A stretch of DNA of 64,000 nt from positions 6,138,001-6,202,000 of the forward strand of contig JAULSU010000002.1 of the NCBI GenBank assembly GCA_030512335.1, read 5' to 3'. Source of the stretch: Immersiella caudata (taxonomy: Eukaryota; Ascomycota; Sordariomycetes; Sordariales; Lasiosphaeriaceae). Positions 56,946-64,000 of this stretch are shown in pieces; the stretch's first letter is position 1; each line of letters begins with the position of its first letter. The position numbers were made by a program, and so were the translations under genes. The notes beneath the pieces are model-generated. The model saw nothing but the letters and a program-made list of their open reading frames with translations. It was not told the origin of the DNA and did no database searches.

Positions 56946-57901
56946 CTAATCCATCGCCCTCTTCTGATACCCCCACCCATTACCCACCCCCATCGCCCCC
57001 AACGGCGTCGCCCCTCCCATCCCCCTCCCTCTCAACCTCCTCGGCAGCACCGACCCAAAAAAGTACACCCCTGACAACACCGCCCCCGCCATAAAGCTCA
57101 CAATGCTATAAAACACCGTGCTCGCATAAATATGTCCTCCCATCCCACTCCACTCCACCTTGCCTTCCACGCGCGGCAACGCCGGCGTGGGAAACCACCT
57201 CACGCTAAAGCTCAACGGCAGCGGATCCCCAATCACCAACCTCTTGGTCGCCCCGCCCTCCATGTGCGTCAACGGACTCGTGCTGTACGCCGTCCCGGAA
57301 TCCAACACCCCGCTATCCCTCGGCTGGATATGATGCTTTGGCGTGCTATGCAGCAACACATTCATATGCGTGCTAATATGCATATGACTCAATTGCAAAG
57401 TCCCCGCCAACGCAAACACAAGAGGGATGTACTCCTGCACCGGCGGCTCCTCGCCTACGACTTCGATGTGCGGAGCGGGACGCGCGGGGAGCCGGCAGGA
57501 GAGGGGGGCGTCGGAGTGGATGTAGAATTCGAGGAGGTGGAAGAAGGGGTCGGATATCATGGGGATGGTGCAGTTGAGCTCGGTTTCGATGCCGTAGTGG
57601 AATTCGAGCGGGAGGGAGGTTTCGGCGCAGGTGGGGAAGGGGATCCATTGGATTTCGTGGGTCGAGGGGGATTCGATGTGTTCGCCGGTTTCTCTGCAGC
57701 AGCAGTCTTTGGTTAGCAAGCGAGTATTAGGTTAAGGGAGAACAGGAAATGGAGGACGCACGAGGAGCGGTTCATGCATTCGACGCGGATGGGGGCGCCG
57801 TAGTGGTACGAAGGGAGAACGGTTTCTGCCGCGGCGAGGGTGAGCGCGGCGAGGAAGAGGAGGAGCTGCAAAAGCAGCGGGCGCGGTCGCGATGGTGACA
57901 T
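56946..57901 (-). CDS. Conserved fungal type I membrane protein, 295 aa
   Basis: Exons 57901-57762 and 57693-56946 with a 68-nt intron (GTGCGT, branch TGCTAACC, TGCAG); the frame closes. A strong signal peptide (PLLLQLLLFLAALTLAAAET) is followed by a Cys-containing luminal domain with VECMNRSS, IQWIPFPTCAETSLPLEF, ETELNCTIP, KRLVIGDPLPLSFSVRWFP and LPRVEGKVEWSGMGGHIYAS. A single membrane span (VFYSIVSFMAGAVLSGVYFF) and a short basic/glycine-rich tail end it. This looks like an ER or Golgi membrane protein conserved in ascomycetes; I cannot name it. Its 3' end converges with the EXPERA gene. Confidence 0.78.
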
Positions 57902-58625
57902 GGTGGGCGCGGTGAGTAGAGTTAGCGCAATTGTGCGGTGGCGGCCGGGCGTGGCATTTTGGTGGTGGTTGGTGTCATGCGACAGTGGTCAATTGGAGAT
58001 GCAGCAATGGGCGCGATGGAGTTCTCCAACGTGGCATGTGGAATTGGCTTGGCAACTGACGCCAGCTGGCAGCCCAACCCCATCCCCCTTTTCACTAATG
58101 AAGCTGAAGTAAACACCAGCATCATTGGGACCCCGGTGACAGGCGAAAACTTTCAGAAAGGTTTTATTTACTCCTATCTCGACATTTCGAAGCTCCTGAT
58201 ATGGCAGGATTCCATCCCTGGCCGTCCGCCACCCCGGCCAATTCCGACCATGAGGGTTGCTCTTTCCGCGGGCAGCAACACAGGGAAGAAAATCGGCTGC
58301 TGTATCCTGCCAGGCTTCAGCTCACTGCAGTTCGCTTCGGGGACCTATAGGCCACTGTTAGGGCACCCGTCACTGGACAAAAATTCCAACCAATTTCGTC
58401 ACCCACGGCGGTGGGTGCTCAAGCTCGTCCGTCCACGTCATTTCAGCAGTGCCGCTCTTCCCTCTGACAACCAACACTCCCTCGGTTTCTCCCTCGCCAT
58501 CCTTTTCTTGGAGCAGTGTCACTATTTTCGGTGCGACCTCCCTGCTACCCACTACCTACGACTCAATATCGCGCAAGTTGAGCCAAGTTGCATTTCCGTC
58601 GGTCTGTCCAGAACTCGCCGCTGAC
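57902..58625. other. Intergenic, no confident gene
   Basis: A 228-codon open frame on the plus strand (57938-58624) crosses this promoter region, but its composition is not protein-like and it has no recognisable domain. Confidence 0.4.
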
Positions 58626-59090
58626 ATGATCTGGGGTTGCAGCATGGATTCCTCGCGCTCCTACAGGACCTCCTTGGCCAAACCTAAACGCCGTAAAGGC
58701 CGCAACGCTCAACGCCCTGCGTACATGGAAATAGGACTACACCCACCACTAGACTACCACAAGCCTCTGGAACCATTCTTCCACGTCCTCGACATCGGCC
58801 GCCACGTCCTCGATCCAGTGCCTCCACTCGTCGCCAAGGTCACAATCGCGGACCTCTTTTGGAAGAACGGGGTCCCCCTCTCGATCAAACACCCCAAAGG
58901 TCATGTCATGGCCGTGGTGGAAAAGATACCAGCAACCGTCAAAAGAATCCCGGGCGACCCTCCGAGGCTGGACTTCATGTGGCTCGGCGGATTTGTCAAC
59001 GGATGCGACACCCCTCTCCAAGTGCGGCCCGACCAGGTCATCGAGGGGGCAAATACGCCGCTGGGCCTGCCGTTGCATGTGAAGTGCTAG
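58626..59090 (+). CDS. Hypothetical protein, 154 aa
   Basis: Starting at ATG 58626, a basic N-terminus (S-L-A-K-P-K-R-R-K-G-R-N) precedes a compact region: FFHVLDIGRHVLDPVPPLVA, VTIADLFWKNGVPLSIKHPK, GHVMAVVEKIPATVKRIPGD and LDFMWLGGFVNGCDTPLQVR. The pattern of hydrophobic strands suggests a small folded domain. The open frame extends upstream of 58626 without a better ATG, so the start is uncertain. No family recognised. Confidence 0.45.
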   Translation: MIWGCSMDSSRSYRTSLAKPKRRKGRNAQRPAYMEIGLHPPLDYHKPLEPFFHVLDIGRHVLDPVPPLVAKVTIADLFWKNGVPLSIKHPKGHVMAVVEKIPATVKRIPGDPPRLDFMWLGGFVNGCDTPLQVRPDQVIEGANTPLGLPLHVKC

Positions 59091-59662
59091 TGGGCACCCA
59101 TGGGGAATGGAAAGTACAAGGGGGCTGTACGCCCGAAGGACGAGGTAATAATAAGGGTGCAGCTAGGTCTTTTCACTGTGGAGGAATGCAAACGGTACGG
59201 CCTGGCGGTGGGATCTGGACTGAAGCTTAGGCGTGGGGGTGTTTGAAGGACGTGTTGAGGTCGATCAGCGAGTCGTTTTAATTGCGGTTTAGGGCATGAA
59301 TTTTCTGCTAGGAAGCGTACCATACAGTCATACAGGCATCAATACAAGTACAAATGAATCAAGCCATTTTGACATCTTTTGTACCCCTCTCCATCGAAAC
59401 TGGTGTACGCCTCTTTGCATTCCAACAAGGGCTCTTCTCATGCTTCACAGGGGCCTCTTCTGTGTTGAAAAGCGCTGAAGTGATTAGAAGAAGGCTCGGA
59501 GGGGTGGGGCCTTGGCACCACATCCGACCCCCGACACTCACCAATTAAAGACTCAATAAACACACCAGGCAACAGCGCGTATGTTTTGCGCCGCAGCGGT
59601 ACTTAAGCCCCGAACCCCCACTTTTCAACCTGCAATACTGCCTTTGGAACTCAGCTCTCATC
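59091..59662. other. Intergenic, no gene seen
   Basis: Only short overlapping frames; promoter of the gene at 59663. Confidence 0.4.
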
Positions 59663-60670
59663 ATGTCGCCCTCATCGACGTCCCTCCTCGGCCTTCCCCT
59701 CGAGGTGCGAGATATGATCATTCTCTCAGTCATCCAGAGCCCCCAATCAATCCCTCCAACATCAAGTGATCTTCTTGACCAGCGGCGCGAACCCGACACA
59801 CGTTACCATCGCATCCTCTACCCCGCAAAACCTCCCAACAACCCCGCCTTATCTCTCCTCCTCGCCAACCGCCAGCTCCATACTGAAACCCGAGAGGCAC
59901 TCCGTCGCGTTTTCCCCGCCACCGACCCAAAACCCCTGAACTACAACGCCGACATCGTCTACCTTAAAGATAATGGGACCTTCTGGCTAACCTGGCTTTC
60001 GGTGCCCACCCGCACCTCCCACATTGACACGCTCCACGCACAATTCCGCATCTTTTCGTTCCCGCCCCTCGTCGACTACGACCTAGCAGTTGGAGTCCCA
60101 AAAACCTTTGATCTCCACTGGGTTAGCAATTCCTTGATAGTTCTGCTAGAAAACACGCTAGGATCCGCAGAGCGCGGGCCCTGTGGAAAGCCGATATCCA
60201 TGAATCGGCTCGTTCTGGATTTTGTGCGAGCGGAGGGTAGCGCTGGGGAGCTGCTGCCGGTGGCGCCGTGGGCTAGGCCAAGACGCCGTGCGCGGGATAG
60301 GGAGGAGGTCCCGACGGAGTGTTTCCCGCTGCGCGATGACCTGCGAGCGGAATGTGCGGATGACCCTGGCATGGAAGCTGCGGCGAGGTTGATGTGTTAT
60401 TTCCTGAGATATCTTGACTGGATCGTTGGGGATGCGACGTTCATTGGGACTTGGTTTTACGGGAAGATATTGTTTGAGAATGTTGGCGTTGTGGAGGTTT
60501 GGTTAAACGGGAAGATGTATGAGACGCTGGATTTGGGGTACATGTTGGCGAATATGCGGTATTGGGGGGATGCGCCGGGGAGTTATCGGTATGGGACGTG
60601 GCATGACAAGTTTATTCCGTGGAGGCGCGAGACGCAGGGGAGGAGGAGGGAGTTGGGGATGCCGGTGTGA
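59663..60670 (+). CDS. F-box-like hypothetical protein, 335 aa
   Basis: Intronless. The N-terminal SLLGLPLEVRDMIILSVIQS resembles the short F-box-like helix that opens a very large family of fungal proteins of unknown function. PALSLLLANRQLHTETREAL fits the next conserved block of that family. The rest contains FWLTWLSVPTRTSHIDTLHA, RLVLDFVRAEG and an aromatic C-terminus (W-F-Y-G-K-I-L-F-E-N). If the F-box functions, the protein would bind Skp1 in an SCF ubiquitin ligase; the short divergent helix makes that uncertain. Confidence 0.7.
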   Translation: MSPSSTSLLGLPLEVRDMIILSVIQSPQSIPPTSSDLLDQRREPDTRYHRILYPAKPPNNPALSLLLANRQLHTETREALRRVFPATDPKPLNYNADIVYLKDNGTFWLTWLSVPTRTSHIDTLHAQFRIFSFPPLVDYDLAVGVPKTFDLHWVSNSLIVLLENTLGSAERGPCGKPISMNRLVLDFVRAEGSAGELLPVAPWARPRRRARDREEVPTECFPLRDDLRAECADDPGMEAAARLMCYFLRYLDWIVGDATFIGTWFYGKILFENVGVVEVWLNGKMYETLDLGYMLANMRYWGDAPGSYRYGTWHDKFIPWRRETQGRRRELGMPV

Positions 60671-60815
60671 GAACAAATCTTGGTACACGCAGCAGGGTTC
60701 TGGGTGTAGACTCCAGAGTGGTATTGGTACTATGGACGTTGTGTGGTTCCATTCAGTCGCACTAAGGTCCAGCTAGTGATATGCCTCGCAGATTCATTCT
60801 GGTTTGCCGGACGCA

Positions 60816-61063
60816 TTAGCACCCCTTAGTAGGAGTCTGATAGCGCCACCCACGAGCCTTCATATCGCTAGATGCTGTAGCTAGGAGCTTCTGGTTATGG
60901 GTGGTCGCTATGTCAATAACGCTGCCCGTGTGTCCCTGTAGCACGATATCTAATCCTGCGGAACGCCGGTTTTGATATCCCAGCAAATCACTGTGTTGTC
61001 TTTTGAGGCGGAGAAAACATAGCCACTTTCGTTGCTGAAAGCACAGTTCAAAACAACATCCTA
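60816..61063 (-). pseudogene. Fragment of a WD40-repeat protein
   Basis: The minus strand reads VVLNCAFSNESGYVFSASKD followed by N-T-V-I-C-W-D-I-K-T-G in one frame. After a one-base shift near 60955 comes VLQGHTGSVIDIATTHNQKL, L-A-T-A-S-S-D and R-G-W-R-Y-Q to a TAA at 60818-60816. Two consecutive WD repeats are unmistakable (GH start, W-D end), with Gly in place of the usual hydrophobic residue before the second Trp. An AG acceptor-like CTCCTAG precedes the fragment. The rest of the gene is not found upstream. Confidence 0.7.
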
Positions 61064-61632
61064 GGAGTATAGAAGTTCATCAATACATCATTCAGTCACT
61101 TGAGCCATCCTCCAACCCTTCCGCCTTTGTAGGGCGCTGGCAGTTGTCCCAAGAATGTTTATGCAACGGGTCGTGGTTGAGCTCAGCGTGTACCCCAAAC
61201 TGGAGGGAATGACCGCTGTGGTGGCCCAGTTTGTGGCCAGTCTTTCGCGTGAGGGATCAAGTTTTAGGCCACCTGTGTCCCAAAAACTGGGACCTCACGA
61301 AAAGTTGCCATTCGAATCGCATAGTGCTGCTGTCACGGCACGAGAGCGACAAGCCATACCAGTACACCTCCAAAAGTAGAACGTTATTCAATCAGGCAGC
61401 TGCACCGTTGTTGCCCTGCATCTAGCCTAAGCCGCGCAGGGTACTGTAACAATTACTTACTCGTCTAAACCATATTTGGCGATTTCTCTAATCGTTTCCT
61501 GAGCAGCGCCTGAACAAGTTGGCTAGGGGTGGGGCGGTTGATCGGGGGCAACTTTAGGGTAAACAAACAAACGTTGATGAGCATGCTGGCTTTACTAAGG
61601 GGTTTGAGGTAAATCTTATGGCTAGAAGCAGC
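61064..61632. other. Intergenic, no gene seen
   Basis: Open frames of 60-75 codons on the plus strand have no domain support. It may hold further decayed parts of the WD40 gene, but I could not recognise them. Confidence 0.35.
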
Positions 61633-63937
61633 TCAGACCAACCTAAACTCCCTCGACTCCCAAGTCAAAAAACCATGATTCATACCCTCCTGCCACGTTG
61701 TAAAATACAGCCCAGCGCGCTCGTAACTTCCGTCGCTCCGTGTATAAAGAACCAGCCCTCTTGGATGGTCCATGACATCGTCCTCCTTTAGCTTCACCAG
61801 CGGCGGGGATGACACAACTTGTACAAGGGCGATAGGTTTAGTACGCTCTCGAGGCTCCAAACTTTCGAGAAATCCAGGCTGCGAAGAATCACCGTCCACG
61901 TCGTCTAGGGTAATGTAGACGTCGCTGTTAGCTTGACAAAGAGACGCAGGGTTAGTAAAACATGCTAAGCCCTCGACTGTCATATCCCCCGAGATCAGCG
62001 CTCCGTACGGAGCAGAACGGTTGCGTAGATACAGATTGCATGACATGATATGAAAGCCAGAAGTTTCCGCTCTGGCAAGCCATATCATATAGTAGCCCTT
62101 GTTTCTTCGGAGTGGGACAGGGTTCGATGCCCATGACCATGACGGCGCAACATAGACGGCTGGAAGCTGGCGTTTGACGGGAAGGCGAGGCCGCCAGAGG
62201 AGTTGCAGAGGAAGACGCTTGCTGTCCCACAACCCTGCGAGATATAGCGAGCAAATACTGTATCCTTCACGAATCGCGAGTCGTTCCCCGGCGAGATAGG
62301 GCCCTTTGTGATGAGCACGAGCCATGGTGGAAGAGAAGTCTGATGCAATACCGGATATGGCGACCAGTCCATCAGACACCACCGAAAGCTGCCGCTCGCG
62401 ATATTCGCATATGATCTCGTCCCATGCATCGAGGTAGTGTAGGCCAAGCTCGCGTATCCTTGGTCCCTCGACAATCCCGCGCGGAAATACGGCGGTTCCC
62501 CGGAAGACGGATAACCTTCCCGATATGAACTCCCTAAAGACCTTTCGCAGCCGGCTGATCTTTGCCTTGCCATAGTCGGCATGGAGGCAAGACCAGGAGA
62601 TGCTGTCGTTGCCGAAGGAAACGAGTCTGGTAGACATCAAGCCTTCTTGGAGGGTCCACGCTCTCGTATCAATCACGTCGGTTTCAGAAAGGCTATGGAA
62701 TGGAGAGAGCCGGACGCGACTCTCCGAGGCTTCGGTGGAGTCAGCAACAGGCAATTCGAAAAAACGAGAAGGCGTAAAGTCCGAGCGCTCTGCGCGTCCC
62801 AAGAAGCCCTTGGTGCAGCTGTCTGCAGCAGCAGCACTGATCGTGATGAGAGCATCTCGGTAGTATGCGGACATGCTAGCCATCTCTAGATCAAGCTCCT
62901 GAGGGTCGTCCTGAACTATACAAAGACTATCAACCCACAAGAGGTTGACACCAAGGTGGCGGGCAACCCGGATGGCGTCCTTGATTGTCTCTGGGAGCGA
63001 GCTTATAGAAATTCCCGACACATGTCGAGACATGGTTCGTCTGGTGCTATTTTGGATGCGTTAATGAATATGCGATGCCGATTTGGTCGACCTCAGGGCA
63101 CCTCGAACTTACGTCTTGACCGCTTTGGCTTGTCCCCAAACATAAGACAGCGCAATATACGGCTCAGATGCTGAATCCAGTTGCACTAGCCGAGCTTCAG
63201 TTTCGCTCCTATTCGAGTCGATGTTCAAGAATCTGAGTGGTTTGGCCCTTCTCGCGCGTAAGGCGCTGGTATCACACAGCTTGCTACTGCGATCATCAGC
63301 TGGATGAGGAGATGATGAGTTGCAGAGTTGATGATGTCGGCGGCAGTAATCGAGACGTCTGCGAATTTGGTCAAGGCTGCTGGTCGCCGACACATCACCA
63401 ATAATGCATCTGCCAATAGCCTGATGCGATGAAGGATTGGCTGAATGGGCTCAGTACGTTGCCCCTGGTAAGTCTCGGGGTTTCGTGCATGTCGAAATGT
63501 GCGTACTCACCAAAATGCGATGTTACATCAAAGCTGGCTGTAGGCCAAGAGTAATGCGTTGTCCATATCAGGACGGTAACAACATCAGAGTTCTCGGTGG
63601 CCAGGTGTTCAAATGTGCCTCCAGTCTCAAACTCGAACTGTATCTGCGTCTTGCGAAGCTGCTCAGGAGGTGTATCAGCCCTGGTGATTTGGTGCCATAT
63701 CCAGGCGAAAAAAGGACACAGTTGAGATGCGGCCTCCGACACCTCAGCCATGGAGTGATCCAATGTGTACCTCCATTTTTGTCGCTTCCCTGACCACTGA
63801 GCTGGTTGGTATCCCCTAGCGGATATCTGAATCTTCTCACAGTGTTGGCAGCGGTGCGATGGGTCGTCGAGAAACTGATTAGAGAGCCTGTTTGATTGTG
63901 ACATGGAAGAGCTTGGGTCACTCGATCCACTTGGCAT
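61633..63937 (-). CDS. HET domain protein, second copy, 722 aa
   Basis: Exons 63937-63511, 63440-63113 and 63046-61633 (2169 nt, closes exactly), with introns of 70 and 66 nt. The N-terminal region has C-Q-H-C and C-P-F-F-A-W-I-W. IRRRLDYCRRHHQLC leads into the HET domain with YIALSYVWGQA (about 238), NLLWVDSLCIVQD (about 286) and SAYYRDALITISAAAAD. The variable C-terminal part includes LPAVYVAPSWSWAS, the usual trailing motif of this family. The role is as for other HET proteins: execution of incompatibility or immune cell death. It is not closely similar to the copy at 2380-4484. The frame is open to the window edge upstream of Met 63937, so a longer N-terminus cannot be excluded. Confidence 0.9.
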
Positions 63938-64000
63938 CCCATCTTGGGATTTCCGGTTCGCCTGAACCGAGATCTTGGTCTCCTTCTGTACGTCGATGGC

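Noticed and set aside
57938..58624. 228-codon plus-strand open frame
   Set aside because: Lies in the promoter region of the minus-strand gene and has no protein-like pattern, ATG context or domain.
1..64000. CRISPR arrays, bacterial operons, riboswitches
   Set aside because: The DNA is eukaryotic with spliceosomal introns; no regularly spaced identical repeats were seen.
1..64000. Transposons or insertion sequences
   Set aside because: No transposase, reverse transcriptase or terminal inverted repeats were recognised anywhere in the window.

Overview
The window is nuclear DNA of a filamentous ascomycete (Pezizomycotina, most likely a Sordariomycete). The reasons are many short introns of about 40-80 nt with GTAAGT/GTGAGT donors and CTGAC/CTAAC branch sites, two HET-domain genes, NACHT and NB-ARC type NLR genes, fungal-type DUF4360, BTB and CE15 genes, and intron-containing nuclear tRNAs. 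All gene models were spliced by eye; where exon lengths and frames close exactly I say so.

Layout. 1-13 kb: the 3' end of a Pro/Ser-rich gene, a small permuted papain-fold (LRAT/PPPDE-like) protein, a HET-domain gene, a decayed short-chain dehydrogenase, a block of four BTB/POZ paralogues (two intact, two broken, arranged as two divergent pairs), and an AAA+ ATPase. 14-21 kb: an APH-fold kinase, a decayed coiled-coil gene and a long SNF2/RING helicase pseudogene. 21-24.3 kb: a NACHT-type NLR that ends in Crz1-like C2H2 zinc fingers and has one frameshift just before its Walker A motif. 24.5-32.9 kb: a degenerate GATTGG minisatellite, a secreted triple-repeat Cys-rich protein, tRNA-Glu, a secreted DUF4360 protein with a GC-AG intron, and a broken phenol 2-monooxygenase-like gene. 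34.5-40.5 kb: a decayed unidentified gene and an intact 1175-residue lipase-like/NB-ARC/TPR NLR. 41-64 kb is calmer: a hypothetical gene, tRNA-Arg, a medium-chain dehydrogenase, a PIN-like carrier, two unknown genes, a divergent CE15 esterase/GH2 glycosidase pair, tRNA-Leu, an EXPERA membrane protein, a type I ER/secretory membrane protein, two further unknowns, a WD40 remnant and a second HET-domain gene.

How it fits together. HET-domain, NACHT and NB-ARC/TPR genes are the usual components of fungal non-self recognition and programmed cell death, and they flank or punctuate this window. The 5-36 kb part also has an unusual density of genes with nonsense codons and 1-nt frameshifts (short-chain dehydrogenase, two BTB genes, coiled-coil gene, SNF2 helicase, NACHT gene, phenol monooxygenase-like gene, the 34.6 kb gene). 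It looks like a rapidly turning-over accessory island. Some homopolymer-associated frameshifts could instead be base-calling errors, and need reads to settle. The CE15/GH2 pair is a small plant-cell-wall degradation module sharing one promoter region.
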